Of a stretch of 64,000 bases of DNA, positions 1 to 10,254 are shown piece after piece. This DNA is from an uncultured Eubacteriales bacterium (GTDB lineage: Bacteria; Bacillota; Clostridia; Oscillospirales; Oscillospiraceae): the NCBI GenBank assembly GCA_900544765.1, contig UQWI01000014.1, forward strand, positions 14,777 to 78,776, read 5' to 3'. The translations under genes and the position numbers were made by a program. Each line of letters starts with the position of its first letter. Positions within the stretch are counted from its first letter, which is position 1. The notes beneath the pieces are model-generated. The model ran no database searches. It was not told the DNA's origin and saw only the letters and a program-made list of their open reading frames with translations.

Positions 1-390
1 GACGCCGATGCCCAGGCGCTTGAGCTCCTTGGCAACCGGGTAGTTGATGGCGCAGCCGGTGCCGCCGCCGACCACGCAGACGCGCTTCGCGTTCGGGTCA
101 ATTTCGGCGGGACGGCCCAGAGGTCCGACGATATCCGCAATGTAGTCGCCGGGCTCCATGAGCGAGAACATCTGCGTGCTCTTGCCGGCGGGCTGGAAGT
201 TGAAGCTGACGGTGCCGACTTCGGGGTCGTAGTCCGCGATGGTGAGCGGGAAACGCTCGCCGTATTCGTCGAGCCTGAATATTGCAAACTGGCCGGGTTT
301 GGCGCTTTTTGCTATCAAGGGGGCCTCTATACTGACACGAAAAATGGTCTTTGCAGCGTTTAAAGGAAATTTTTCCGCTATCTTGAACAT
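1..390 (-). CDS. NfnA/SudB-like FAD/NAD-binding reductase subunit (3' end outside window)
   Basis: The first 130 codons are visible; the rest lies beyond position 1. The product reads MFKIAEKFPLNAAKTIF, then RFPLTIADYD (FAD-binding flavodoxin-reductase type) and VCVVGGGTGCAINYPVAKEL (glycine-rich NAD-binding loop). This order matches the sulfide dehydrogenase / NADH-dependent ferredoxin:NADP reductase alpha family, related to PyrK, which passes electrons between NAD(P)H and an iron-sulfur partner in the cytosol. The start at 390 is preferred over an ATG six bases upstream because AAAGG sits 8 bases from it. A consensus promoter lies upstream at 442-470. The partner subunit would be expected downstream, outside the window, so NfnA, SudB and PyrK-like readings cannot be separated here. 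Confidence 0.75.
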   Translation of the reverse strand, partial: MFKIAEKFPLNAAKTIFRVSIEAPLIAKSAKPGQFAIFRLDEYGERFPLTIADYDPEVGTVSFNFQPAGKSTQMFSLMEPGDYIADIVGPLGRPAEIDPNAKRVCVVGGGTGCAINYPVAKELKRLGIGV

Positions 391-441
391 GTTCATCCGC
401 CTTTCCATATCACTTGTCGCGCTCGGCGCGTAGATACATTA

Positions 442-470
442 AATATACACCAAAAATGTCACTAAGTCAA
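442..470 (-). promoter_or_regulatory. Sigma-A type promoter of the flavoprotein gene
   Basis: On the minus strand TTGACT is followed by 17 bases and TATATT. It points at the start at 390, about 50 bases downstream. Confidence 0.7.
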
Positions 471-567
471 CAACGGGTGGGTTATAATGTTGCATAACTT
501 TGACAAATAGCACAAATTACTCCGGGCGGGATGCGTCCGGGTCAGCCCTGAAAAACGGCAGAATACG

Positions 568-603
568 TAAAAAACCCCTCCGGAAGCTGCTCCGGAGGGG
601 TTT
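568..603 (-). terminator. Rho-independent terminator of pta
   Basis: A 13-bp perfect stem (572-584 with 591-603, AAACCCCTCCGGA) is followed on the minus strand by a T run. It ends the pta transcript before the downstream flavoprotein promoter. Confidence 0.9.
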
Positions 604-621
604 GCCGAATTTACGCTGCGC

Positions 622-1620
622 TCAGGCGAGGGCGGCGGTGATGATGCTCATCTGGTAGACCTCCTCGGCGTTGCAGCCGCGGGAGAGGTCGTTGATGGGG
701 GCGTTCAGGCCCTGCAGTATGGGGCCGTAGGCGTCGAAGCCGCCCAGGCGCTGGGCTATCTTGTAGCCGATGTTGCCGGACTGGATCTCGGGGAAGATGA
801 AGGTGTTGGCGTAGCCGGCGACCTTGCTGCCAGGGAACTTGAGCTGGCCGACGGTGGGGGACACGGCGGCGTCGAACTGCATCTCGCCGTCAATGTCGAA
901 CTCGGGGGCGAGGGCCTTGGCCTTGGCGCAGGCCTCGCGGGCGAGGTCGACGTTGGGGCCCTTGCCGGAGCCCTTGGTGGAGTAGCTCAGGAAGGCGACC
1001 TTCGGCTCAATGCCGAACACTTTGGCGGTGCGGGCGCACTCAACGCCGGTCTCGGCGAGCTTGTCCGCGGCGGAGAAGGTGACGTTGCCGTCCTTGTCGA
1101 CGGTGTCGGTGTAGTCGATGTTGATGGCGCAGTCGCCCATGGCGAGCATCTCATCACCGCGCACCATGATGAAGCAGGAGCTCACGAGGTGGGCGCCGGG
1201 CTTGGTCTTGACCAGCTGGAGAGCCGGACGGACGGTGTCGGCGGTGGAGTAGGTCGCGCCGCCCAGCAGGGCGTCGGCCTTGCCCATCTTGACGAGCATG
1301 GTGCCGAAGTAGTTGGACTTCTTCAGGGCGGCGGCGCAGTCCTCGGCGCTCATCTTGCCCTTGCGGAGCTTGACCATCTCTTCGACCATGGCGTCGAACT
1401 CGGCGTAGTTCTCGGGGTCGACTATCTCAAGGCCCTCGATGTCGAAGCCGCCCTTGGCGGCCGCAGCCTTGACCTCGTCGACGTTGCCGACCAGCACGGG
1501 GGTGAGGAAGCCGCCGGCCTTGAGGCGGGCCGCGCTCTCGAGTATACGGGCGTCGGTGCCCTCGGTGTAAACTATCTTGCGGGGGTTCTTCTTGAGAATT
1601 TCCACGAGATTTTCAAACAT
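622..1620 (-). CDS. pta: Phosphate acetyltransferase
   Basis: Pta converts acetyl-CoA and phosphate to acetyl phosphate in the cytosol, the first step of ATP-yielding acetate formation. The 332-residue length is that of the short, single-domain PTA family. Visible family features are the N-terminal VYTEGTDARILESAARL block, LLGGATYSTADTVRPALQLV in the middle and the C-terminal NDLSRGCNAEEVY, which holds the Ser-Arg pair of the active site. A GGAGG site lies upstream of the ATG. The gene has its own promoter (1674-1702) and terminator (568-603), so it looks monocistronic. No acetate kinase gene is in the window; it must lie elsewhere. Confidence 0.96.
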   Translation of the reverse strand: MFENLVEILKKNPRKIVYTEGTDARILESAARLKAGGFLTPVLVGNVDEVKAAAAKGGFDIEGLEIVDPENYAEFDAMVEEMVKLRKGKMSAEDCAAALKKSNYFGTMLVKMGKADALLGGATYSTADTVRPALQLVKTKPGAHLVSSCFIMVRGDEMLAMGDCAINIDYTDTVDKDGNVTFSAADKLAETGVECARTAKVFGIEPKVAFLSYSTKGSGKGPNVDLAREACAKAKALAPEFDIDGEMQFDAAVSPTVGQLKFPGSKVAGYANTFIFPEIQSGNIGYKIAQRLGGFDAYGPILQGLNAPINDLSRGCNAEEVYQMSIITAALA

Positions 1621-1673
1621 AGTTTCTGTGCCTCCATATATCCCGCGCTTCGGCGCGGATTTTTAGACAAATA

Positions 1674-1702
1674 ATTTTACCATTATAGGAGACGGTTTGC
1701 AA
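1674..1702 (-). promoter_or_regulatory. Promoter of pta
   Basis: On the minus strand TTGCAA, 17 bases, TAAAAT, ending about 54 bases before the pta ATG. A small GCGC-rich hairpin (around 1643-1658) lies in the leader. Confidence 0.55.
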
Positions 1703-2023
1703 GCCCGGGAACGCGGGATTTCCGCCGTGACGCCTCAATATGCGTATTAGTTTCATAATTTGCTTGCGTGAAAGGCGCTCACACGGCAGCGCGGCCGGCC
1801 GGGACGCGCTACCTGCGGCTGCGGCGGCCCGCTGAAAATATAGGCCGGATGCGCCGCCATACGTCTCCGGTTTTTGCCGCCTTTGGATACTTGGAGCGGC
1901 TGCTGACGAATAATCGCCAATGCGGGCGGAAATGTCCGGCGCGTTCTTGGCATTTTGTATAAATTGACTACCGCCGGTTCTGCCAAAAATCTCAGTTTGC
2001 ATCTAGGCATTTGCTTTCTCTTT
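1703..2023. other. Intergenic region between divergent pta and prs
   Basis: Several short open frames cross this stretch on both strands, but none has a Shine-Dalgarno site, a recognisable domain or a position compatible with the pta promoter. I see no gene or repeat here. Confidence 0.6.
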
Positions 2024-2032
2024 TGATATAAT
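2024..2032 (+). promoter_or_regulatory. Extended -10 promoter of prs
   Basis: TG, one base, TATAAT (extended -10) about 50 bases before the prs ATG. No convincing -35 is seen at 16-18 bases, as is usual for extended -10 promoters. Confidence 0.6.
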
Positions 2033-2081
2033 GTGTGCGAGAGAGGGCTTGGGCCCAATTCCCACAAATAAAGAGAGGACG

Positions 2082-3050
2082 ATGAATTTGATTTCACACG
2101 GTAAAGAGGTAAAGGTGTTCGCGGGCAACTCAAACCTGCCGCTCGCGAAGGCCATTTGCGAGAAGCTGAGCAAGAAGCTCGGCGACTGCACGGTCTCCGC
2201 CTTTGCCGACGGCGAGGTCTCGCTCAGTCTGGGAGAGCCCGTCCGCGGCTCGGATGTGTTCATAGTCCAGCCCACATGCAAGCCGGTCAACGACAACCTG
2301 ATGGAACTGCTCGTAATGATTGACGCCATGCGCCGCGCCAGCGCGGGACGCATAACCGCCGTTATCCCGTACTTCGGCTACGCGCGCCAGGACCGCAAGG
2401 CCAAGAGCCGTGACCCCATTTCCGCCAAACTGGTCGCCAACCTCATCACCGAGGCGGGCGCCGACCGAGTCCTCACGATGGATTTGCACGCCGCTCAGAT
2501 ACAGGGCTTCTTCGACATACCTGTGGACAACCTGTTCGGAGCGCCCATACTCGCAAACTACTACCTCGACTGCGTCGGACGCGGCAACGACGACTTCATG
2601 GTCGTTTCGCCGGACGTAGGCAGCGTTTCCCGTGCGCGCAGCTTCGCGCAGAAGCTTGACCTCAACCTTGCCATAGTGGACAAGCGCCGCCAGAGGGCCA
2701 ACTCCAGCGAGGTCATGAACATAATCGGCGACGTCGCCGGTAAGAACGTCATATTGCTCGACGACATGGTGGACACCGCCGGAAGCCTCTGCCACGCGGC
2801 GCAGGCGCTCGTCGACGTGGGCGGGGCGAAGGAGATATACGCCTGCGCGTCCCACGGCGTGCTCTCAGGCCCGGCAATCGGACGTATCAACGAGAGCCCC
2901 ATCAAGGAGCTCGTGCTGCTCGACACCGTCCCGTACCCGAAGGACCAGCCTCCCTGCGGGAAGGTAAAGTATCTCTCCGTCGCGCCCATATTCGCCGAGG
3001 CGATAGAGCGCATCTACGAGGAAGTTTCCATATCCTCGCTGTTCGACTGA
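2082..3050 (+). CDS. prs: Ribose-phosphate pyrophosphokinase (PRPP synthase)
   Basis: Prs makes PRPP from ribose 5-phosphate and ATP, the entry compound for purine, pyrimidine, histidine, tryptophan and NAD synthesis. The 322-residue protein shows the class I pattern: FADGEVSLSL, the flexible loop VIPYFGYARQDRK, the DLHAAQIQGFFDIPVDNL block, VVSPDVGSVSRAR, and the PRPP-binding loop VILLDDMVDTAGSL. The start at 2082 is chosen for the AAGAGAGGAC site just upstream; a longer frame beginning at 2031 overlaps the promoter. pth follows one base after the stop, so the two are translated from one message. Confidence 0.96.
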   Translation: MNLISHGKEVKVFAGNSNLPLAKAICEKLSKKLGDCTVSAFADGEVSLSLGEPVRGSDVFIVQPTCKPVNDNLMELLVMIDAMRRASAGRITAVIPYFGYARQDRKAKSRDPISAKLVANLITEAGADRVLTMDLHAAQIQGFFDIPVDNLFGAPILANYYLDCVGRGNDDFMVVSPDVGSVSRARSFAQKLDLNLAIVDKRRQRANSSEVMNIIGDVAGKNVILLDDMVDTAGSLCHAAQALVDVGGAKEIYACASHGVLSGPAIGRINESPIKELVLLDTVPYPKDQPPCGKVKYLSVAPIFAEAIERIYEEVSISSLFD

Positions 3051-3051
3051 T

Positions 3052-3639
3052 ATGCTGTTCGGCAAGAAGCCCGCGGTGGAGTGGATAGCCGTTTTCCTCG
3101 GCAACCCCGGGCCCAAGTATGAAAACACGCGGCACAACGCCGGCTTTATGGCCGGCGCCGCCGCGGAAAAACTCTTCGGCGTCAGGATGAACCGGCTGCG
3201 TCACCGCGCGCTGACCGCCCGCGCCGATGTGGACGGGCACGGCCTGCTGCTGATGGAGCCGCAGACCTATATGAACCTCTCCGGCGAGGCCGTAGGGGAG
3301 GCGGCGCGGTTTTACAAAGTACCGGCGGAGCGTGTCATAGTCGTCTCCGACGAGATGGCCCTGCCCCCGGGCAGCCTGCGTATACGGCAGTCGGGCAGCG
3401 CTGGGGGACACAACGGCCTCAAGAGTATAATAGCCCATCTGGGTACAGACGCCTTTCCGCGTATCCGCCTGGGCATAGGCGAGCCGGAGCACGAGCCGGT
3501 GGACTGGGTGCTCGGCCGCTTCCAGGGCGCGGATGCCGAGGCGGTGGAAAAGGCCTGCGAGAGCGCTGCGCAGGCGATAAAATGCTATATAACCGAGGGG
3601 CCCGAGCGGGCGATGAGCAAATTTAACCGCAGGGCCTGA
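3052..3639 (+). CDS. pth: Peptidyl-tRNA hydrolase
   Basis: Pth frees tRNA from peptidyl-tRNA that drops off the ribosome. The 195-residue protein has the bacterial Pth pattern: [19 protein letters not shown] with the catalytic His at about residue 28, [24 protein letters not shown] with the active-site Asp, [12 protein letters not shown], and the late motif [10 protein letters not shown]. It starts one base after prs with no clear ribosome site of its own, so translation is probably coupled to prs. The prs-pth pairing is common in Firmicutes. A GC-rich hairpin (3643-3668) follows, without a strong T run. Confidence 0.95.
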   Translation: MLFGKKPAVEWIAVFLGNPGPKYENTRHNAGFMAGAAAEKLFGVRMNRLRHRALTARADVDGHGLLLMEPQTYMNLSGEAVGEAARFYKVPAERVIVVSDEMALPPGSLRIRQSGSAGGHNGLKSIIAHLGTDAFPRIRLGIGEPEHEPVDWVLGRFQGADAEAVEKACESAAQAIKCYITEGPERAMSKFNRRA

Positions 3640-3751
3640 ATGCTTTGGCTCCGGCCGCGGAGCCGAAGCGCCAGCGGCAAATCCCTCTTTTGATAAGTTG
3701 TCTTTAAGCGGCCGGTACCCTGGCCCATTACAAATATCAGGGGTGAATAGT

Positions 3752-4962
<1,211 letters not shown>

Positions 4963-4963
<1 letters not shown>

Positions 4964-6063
4964 TGATAAACCTGCACGGACTTATTTTGGCCGACCGCTC
5001 CAGCCGGGACCTGCGTGAGCTGGTTATGATACGCACTTCGTCGTCCCTGCCCTTCGCCGGGCGCTACAGGCTCATCGACTTCGCTCTCTCCAACCTGCAA
5101 AACGCAGGCGTGCGCGACGTGGGCGTCGTCATGCAGCGCAACTACTCTTCTCTGCTCGACCACATCGGCTCCGGCAAGGAGTGGGACATGTCCCGCAAGC
5201 GCGGCGGCCTGAAGCTGCTGCCCCCCTTCACCGGCTCCGGCGAGTATGAGGGCATCATCGACGCGCTGGAGAACGTGCGCGGCTACATCGAGGACATCAA
5301 GCAGGACTATGTCGCCCTGATGCGCGGCCATCTCGCCGCGAATATTGACCTCGCCGCCGTCATGTACCAGCACGTCACTTCCGGTGCAGACATCACCGCC
5401 GTCTGCACCAACAGCACGCCTGAGGGCGCCCATCACCGCTTTGTTGTCGGAGAGGACGGCTTCGCCAAGGAGATATTGCTCCGCCGCACCGGCCCCGGCG
5501 AGGGTTGCGCCACGCTTGAAGTGTATATAATGAGTAAAGAGGTACTGCTGGGCATCATCGACCGCTGCGACAACGCGCTCAACCACAAGTTCCACCGCGA
5601 CGGCCTGGGCGGCCTGCTCGCGGGCGGCGGCAGGATTGGCGTGTACATGCACGACGACTACGCCGTTCACATCACGAGCGTAAACGGATATTATAAAGCG
5701 AGCATGGATATGCTCGACCGCGAGAAGCGCAATCAGCTCTTCCCCGAGTCCAGGCCCGTCAGGACCAAGGGGCGCTCCGACGTGAGCACCTATTACGGCG
5801 ACAAGGCTGTAAGCCAGAACAGCCTGGTGGCCGACGGCTGCATCATAGAGGGCAGCCTTGAAAACTGCGTAATCTTCCGAGGCGTGCGCGTGGGCGCGGG
5901 CGCCGTGCTGAAGAACTGCATTATAATGCAGGACACCGTCATTTCCGACGGCGTGGAGCTCAACTACGTCATCTCCGACAAGGACGCCTTCGTGTCCAAG
6001 GATGTGACGCTCTCGGGCTCGCCGAGGCTGCCGCTCGTACTGCCCAAGGGCAGCAGGGTGTGA
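4963..6063 (+). CDS. glgD: GlgD, regulatory/non-catalytic ADP-glucose pyrophosphorylase subunit
   Basis: The 366-residue protein is a divergent GlgC homologue. It keeps FAGRYRLIDFALSNLQNAGV and the hexapeptide-like C-terminal helix, but the N-terminal nucleotide-binding loop reads LHGLILADRSSRDLREL instead of the GGxGxRL pattern. Firmicute GlgD proteins pair with GlgC and modify the activity of the complex rather than catalyse well alone; that role is inferred from the family. The start codon shares one base with the glgC stop (TAATG), with GGAGGCGAGGAG just upstream, so the subunits are made together. No terminator with a T run follows; a 12-bp palindrome lies at 6103-6131. Confidence 0.94.
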
Positions 6064-6102
6064 GCCCACAGGCGAGAAGCTGCCGCACCGGCAACGTACC
6101 CG

Positions 6103-6131
6103 CCGTCCCGGACGCATATCGTCCGGGACGG
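6103..6131. repeat. Perfect 12-bp palindrome between glgD and glgP
   Basis: CCGTCCCGGACG (6103-6114), a five-base loop, and its exact complement (6120-6131). No T run follows, so it is more likely an mRNA-stabilising or attenuating hairpin between glgCD and glgP than a simple terminator. Confidence 0.6.
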
Positions 6132-6294
6132 CCGGGAGCTCTATCCCGCAAGCCTGCGCAGGCAAACGGGAGCCGGACGCGGGCTCCTGCACTACTACAT
6201 CAAAAACGGGGGGCCGCGGTAGTCCGCCGCAGGCCTCCCGAAATCTTTTTTAGCTGCCGGGAACGTTACCGTTCACCGGCGCATGGAGGTATAC

Positions 6295-8703
6295 ATGACA
6301 ACAGGACAGATTTCCAGGGATGAGATGCACGGTGCGCTGGAGGATAAGCTTTGCTCTTACTTCGGCGTGACCGGCAAGGAGGCCACCGACGAGCAGGTGT
6401 TCCAGGCTTCGGCGATGGTCATCCGTGAGATTATGAGCCGTCTGCTTGCCGCCGAAAAGGCGGAGACCCCCGAGAAACAGGTGCACTACCTTTCGATGGA
6501 GTTCCTCATGGGCCGCAGCCTTATGAAGAACGCCTTCAACCTCGGCATTGCAAACGCCCTCACCGGCGCGCTCGAGGACATGGGCCGCAGCGCCGGCGAC
6601 ATCTTTGAGCTGGAGCCCGACGCGGGCCTCGGCAACGGCGGCCTCGGCCGTCTCGCCGCCTGCTATATGGACAGCATGGCCACCGAGGGCATAGACGCCG
6701 TCGGTTATTCAATCTGCTACGAGCTCGGCATCTTCAAGCAGAAGATTGAGGACGGCAAGCAGGTTGAGGTCGCCGACAACTGGAAGAGCGCGGCGGAGAG
6801 CTGGCTCATCCCCCGCTACGAGGACACCTTCGAGATACGTTTCGGCGGCCGCGTAGAGGAAAACTGGGACTACTTCGGCAACTGCCACGCCGAGCTAAAG
6901 GACTACGACACCGTGCTCGCCGTGCCGCGCGACATGCTCATATCCGGCTACGGCGGGGGCAAGGTCAACACGCTGAGGCTCTGGGAGGCGCACAGCCCGA
7001 ACAGCCTCGACATGTACCAGTTCTCCGAGGGCGAGTATGTCAAGAGCATGGAGCAGCGCACCATGGCCGAGGTCATAACCAAGGTGCTCTACCCCGCGGA
7101 CGACCACATGGAGGGCAAGACCCTGCGCCTGAAGCAGCAGTACTTCTTCGTCTCCGCCACGGCTCAGAACATCGTGCGCGACCATCGCCGCGTCTGGGGC
7201 GACGTGCGCAACTTCGCCGAGCACCATGTGATACACATCAACGACACCCATCCCACGCTCATTATCCCCGAGCTCATGCGCATCTTCATGGACGAGGACG
7301 GCCTGGGCTGGGACGAGGCCTGGGACATCGTGTCCAACTGCGTGGCCTACACCAACCATACCATCATGTCCGAGGCGCTCGAGACCTGGCCGCAGGGCCT
7401 GGTTCAGAGCCTGCTGCCGCGCGTTTTTGAGATAATCAGCGAAATTAACCGCCGCTGGCGCGCCTTCCTGGGCGAGAAATTCAACGGCGACAACGCCAAG
7501 ATTTCGCGCAACGCCGTCATCGAGGGCGGCAAGGTGCACATGGCCAACATGTGCCTCGCCGGCTGCTACATGGTCAACGGCGTGTCCGGCCTGCACGGCG
7601 ACATACTCAAAAACGACCTCTTCCGCGACGTCTGCGAGTTTGAGCCCGAGAAGTTCACCTATATCACCAACGGCATCGACCACCGCCGCTGGCTGAGCCA
7701 GATAAACCCGAAGCTGGACTCCCTCGTGCGCGAGCTCATCGGACCGGGCTATATGCGCCACCCCGAGGACCTTGCCAAGCTGCGCAAGTTCGAGAACGAC
7801 AGCGAGGTGCTCATGCGCCTGCGCGAGATAAAGGGCTTCAACAAGCAGTACCTGGCCGAGTACGCCAATAAGACGCAGGGCTTCGTGATGAACACGGACG
7901 CCGTGTTCGACGTACAGGTCAAGCGCCTGCACGAGTACAAGCGCCAGCTGATGTGCGCCATGCTCATCGCTCACCTGCAGGATAGGCTGCACGACGACCC
8001 GAATATGGACTTCGTGCCGCGTACCTTCATCTTCGGCGCGAAGGCGGCGGCCAGCTACAAGGCGGCCAAGCGCACGATTGAGCTCATAAACTCCCTCGCC
8101 GCAGACATAAACGCCGACCCTGTCTGCCGGGGCAAGCTGCAGGTGTTCTTCCTGGAGAACTACCGCGTATCCGTGGCGGAGAAGCTCATGCCCGCCGCCG
8201 AGGTGAGCGAGCAGATATCCACTGCGGGCAAGGAGGCCTCCGGCACCGGCAACATGAAGCTTATGATGAACGGTGCCGTGACCATCGGCACTCTCGACGG
8301 CGCCAACGTCGAGATGTACGAGCGCCTGGGCGACGACAATATGTTCCTCTTCGGCCTGAGGGCCAACGAGGTCGAGGAGCTGCGCCGCAGCGGCTACAAC
8401 CCGCAGCAGTACTCCGACAACGACCCGCGTCTCAAGAGAGTGCTCCAGCGCTTCAACCACGGCCTGGCCGACGGAAAGAGCTATGCGGACCTCGTCAGCA
8501 GCCTGCTCTACGGCGGCGACCAGTACATGCTGCTCGCCGACTTCGCCAGCTATGTCGAGTGCCACGACAGGCTCTATGACAAGATACGCGACAAGAGCGA
8601 GTTCGCCCGCATGGGCCTCGTCAACATCGCCGAGAGCGGCATCTTCGCCGCCGACCGCGCCGTGCGCGAGTACGCCGAGAAGATTTGGAAGATTACTGTA
8701 TAA
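6295..8703 (+). CDS. glgP: Glycogen/starch phosphorylase
   Basis: GlgP releases glucose 1-phosphate from glycogen chain ends using phosphate and pyridoxal phosphate. The 802-residue length is typical of the GT35 family. Visible blocks include EFLMGRSLMKNAFNLG, LGNGGLGRLAACYMDSMA, INDTHPTLIIPELMR, TNHTIMSEALETWPQ, VKRLHEYKRQLM, and near the C-terminus EASGTGNMKLMMNGA, where the Lys binds the cofactor. The ATG at 6295 follows GGAGGT by four bases; an in-frame ATG at 6283 lies before that site and is not used. The 230-base gap from glgD suggests partly separate expression. Confidence 0.96.
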   Translation: MTTGQISRDEMHGALEDKLCSYFGVTGKEATDEQVFQASAMVIREIMSRLLAAEKAETPEKQVHYLSMEFLMGRSLMKNAFNLGIANALTGALEDMGRSAGDIFELEPDAGLGNGGLGRLAACYMDSMATEGIDAVGYSICYELGIFKQKIEDGKQVEVADNWKSAAESWLIPRYEDTFEIRFGGRVEENWDYFGNCHAELKDYDTVLAVPRDMLISGYGGGKVNTLRLWEAHSPNSLDMYQFSEGEYVKSMEQRTMAEVITKVLYPADDHMEGKTLRLKQQYFFVSATAQNIVRDHRRVWGDVRNFAEHHVIHINDTHPTLIIPELMRIFMDEDGLGWDEAWDIVSNCVAYTNHTIMSEALETWPQGLVQSLLPRVFEIISEINRRWRAFLGEKFNGDNAKISRNAVIEGGKVHMANMCLAGCYMVNGVSGLHGDILKNDLFRDVCEFEPEKFTYITNGIDHRRWLSQINPKLDSLVRELIGPGYMRHPEDLAKLRKFENDSEVLMRLREIKGFNKQYLAEYANKTQGFVMNTDAVFDVQVKRLHEYKRQLMCAMLIAHLQDRLHDDPNMDFVPRTFIFGAKAAASYKAAKRTIELINSLAADINADPVCRGKLQVFFLENYRVSVAEKLMPAAEVSEQISTAGKEASGTGNMKLMMNGAVTIGTLDGANVEMYERLGDDNMFLFGLRANEVEELRRSGYNPQQYSDNDPRLKRVLQRFNHGLADGKSYADLVSSLLYGGDQYMLLADFASYVECHDRLYDKIRDKSEFARMGLVNIAESGIFAADRAVREYAEKIWKITV

Positions 8704-8764
8704 AAACTTTATACAAATATGCCCGGCCATTCGGCCGATGGCGCGGCGTATAGTTGCGCGCAAA

Positions 8765-8796
8765 GAAATCCACCAGTCTGCGGACTGGTGGATTTC
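8765..8796 (+). terminator. Hairpin after glgP
   Basis: A 14-bp perfect stem (GAAATCCACCAGTC with its complement) and a four-base loop TGCG. The trailing T run is poor, so this is a likely but imperfect terminator of the glycogen genes. Confidence 0.55.
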
Positions 8797-8890
8797 ACAT
8801 TTGCTGCACGCGGTTTGTCGAGGTAAAGCTATTCCAAAAGACGTTTTGATTTTTTGCGCCTCACACAAGCCCTGCGAAGCCGTAATACAG

Positions 8891-8920
8891 CAAAAGGGAA
8901 GGCGCGCGCCTTCCCTTTTG
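8891..8920 (-). terminator. Terminator of udk-tdk
   Basis: A 30-base perfect palindrome, CAAAAGGGAAGGCGC and its complement, just after the tdk stop. A short T run lies at either end, so it may work from both sides. Confidence 0.75.
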
Positions 8921-8934
8921 CTACAGCGGGCAAA

Positions 8935-9516
8935 TTATTCGCCCTGCTGCTCTTTTATCTTCCGCCGCCAACACTTGTGACACATGGCGACGTAGCTGTC
9001 GTTGCCGCCGAGGAATATCTGGTCTCCGGCGGTAATTATCCTGCCGTCCGGGCCGATGCGGGCGTTGACGGTGGCTTTGGAGCCGCACTCACAGACGGTC
9101 TTTATCTCCGTTATGGAGTCCGCCAGCTCCATGAGCCGCTGCGAGCCCGGGAACATGTGCGTGAGGAAGTCGGTGCGCAGCCCGAAGCAGAGCACGGGCA
9201 GGTTGAGGTCGTCGACCATTTCGCGCAGGCCGTCAATCTGCTCCGGCGTAAAGAACTGCGCCTCGTCTGCTATCACGACGTCGAATTTTCCTGCCTGTTC
9301 GTAACGCTCCCGTATGTTGTCCTCGGGGTAGATTATGGTGGCGTGACGCATGAGACCGACACGGCTTTTCACAATATCCGCGCCGTCGCGGTCATCCACA
9401 CTGGGTTTGATGAGCCAGACAGACATGCCGAGCTCCTCGTAGTTGAACTGGGTTATAAGCGCCTGGGCGCTCTTGGACGAGCCCATGGCGCCGTATTTGA
9501 AATAGAGCTTAGCCAT
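8935..9516 (-). CDS. tdk: Thymidine kinase (type II)
   Basis: Tdk phosphorylates thymidine to dTMP in pyrimidine salvage. The 193-residue protein has a P-loop GAMGSSKSAQAL near residue 9, the Walker B-like VVIADEAQFF, and the lasso-domain signature LADSITEIKTVC with zinc-binding Cys pairs (CEC and CHKC). The family's usual P-loop Gly-Lys-Thr reads SSKS here; similar variants occur in clostridial enzymes, to my recollection. The start is fixed by CGGAGGTCAAAA just upstream. It overlaps udk by 8 bases (ATGGCTAA), so both salvage kinases come from one message. Confidence 0.94.
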   Translation of the reverse strand: MAKLYFKYGAMGSSKSAQALITQFNYEELGMSVWLIKPSVDDRDGADIVKSRVGLMRHATIIYPEDNIRERYEQAGKFDVVIADEAQFFTPEQIDGLREMVDDLNLPVLCFGLRTDFLTHMFPGSQRLMELADSITEIKTVCECGSKATVNARIGPDGRIITAGDQIFLGGNDSYVAMCHKCWRRKIKEQQGE

Positions 9517-10138
9517 TTTTGACCTCCGCGACGTGGGCGTTTATGCGCTCTATGAGCATGTCCATCGCCACAAGGTTGTGGCCGCCCTCGGGTATTATTA
9601 TGTCGGCGTTGCGCTTGCTCGGCTCGACGTACATCTCGTGCATGGGCTTGACCGTCGTGAGGTACTGGTCAACCACGCTGGAGAGGCTGCGCCCGCGGTC
9701 GCGCACGTCTCGGACTATACGGCGGAGTATGCGCACGTCGGCGTCCGTGTCGACGAAAATCTTGATGTCCAGCAGCTCGCAGAGCCGCGGGTCCTGGAAG
9801 ATGAGTATGCCCTCGACGATGATGACGGGAGACGGGTTGACGAGCACGGTTTTGTCCGAGCGGTTGTGGACGGTGTAGTCGTACACGGGACAGCGCACGC
9901 TGTGCCCGGCGCGCAGCGCGGTCAAATCCCGCACCATCAGCTCGGTGTCGAAGGCGTCCGGGCAGTCGTAGTTGAGCTTGGAGCGCTCCTCGTACGTCAT
10001 GTCGTTGTGCGCCTTGTAATAGTTGTCGTGGTATATCACGCTGACGTTGTCGGCAAAGCGCTGCTGCAATCGCCGCGTGATGGTGGTTTTTCCGCTGCCG
10101 GTGCCGCCGGCTATACCTATGGTCATTACGTTCCCCAT
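9509..10138 (-). CDS. udk: Uridine kinase
   Basis: Udk phosphorylates uridine and cytidine to UMP and CMP. The protein begins MGNVMTIGIAGGTGSGKTT, a P-loop of the P-loop kinase/PRK family, and continues with YHDNYYKAHNDM (substrate-binding aromatic/Asp block), PVYDYTVHNR, VIIVEGILIF and FVDTDADVRILRRIVRD. The start at 10138 is chosen for GAGGGGG about eight bases upstream; the frame is open to 10192 but enters the promoter. Length (209 residues) fits the family. It is followed by tdk with an 8-base overlap and driven by the promoter at 10161-10189. Confidence 0.95.
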   Translation of the reverse strand: MGNVMTIGIAGGTGSGKTTITRRLQQRFADNVSVIYHDNYYKAHNDMTYEERSKLNYDCPDAFDTELMVRDLTALRAGHSVRCPVYDYTVHNRSDKTVLVNPSPVIIVEGILIFQDPRLCELLDIKIFVDTDADVRILRRIVRDVRDRGRSLSSVVDQYLTTVKPMHEMYVEPSKRNADIIIPEGGHNLVAMDMLIERINAHVAEVKNG

Positions 10139-10160
10139 GGTCAGGCCCCCTCTTTCGACA

Positions 10161-10189
10161 ATCTTAACACAGAACACGCCTCGTTGCAA
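10161..10189 (-). promoter_or_regulatory. Promoter of udk-tdk
   Basis: On the minus strand TTGCAA, 17 bases, TAAGAT, about 23 bases before the udk ATG, giving a very short leader. Confidence 0.65.
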
Positions 10190-10196
10190 CAATAAA

Positions 10197-10214
10197 GCCG
10201 CCTGTCCGGGCGGC
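10197..10214 (-). terminator. Short GC hairpin, possible end of an antisense RNA
   Basis: GCCGCC, six bases, GGCGGC, followed on the minus strand by TTTATTG. It could stop the leftward transcript starting near 10487 before it reaches udk. The stem is short, so this is tentative. Confidence 0.4.
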
Positions 10215-10220
10215 CTCGCG

Positions 10221-10249
10221 TTAACAGCAGCTGGCGAAATTGGTATAAT
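10221..10249 (+). promoter_or_regulatory. Promoter of the small structured RNA, plus strand
   Basis: TTAACA, 17 bases, TATAAT with an extended -10 (TGGTATAAT). Transcription should begin near 10256 and run into the structured element. Confidence 0.7.
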
Positions 10250-10254
10250 GATGT

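Noticed and set aside
1613-2002. 129-codon frame on the minus strand upstream of pta
   Set aside because: It runs through the pta promoter, has no ribosome site and no protein-like pattern.
6895-8868. 657-codon minus-strand frame opposite glgP
   Set aside because: GC-rich coding sequence leaves long open frames on the other strand; the composition (Val/His/Ala/Glu) and lack of start signals mark it as a shadow of glgP.
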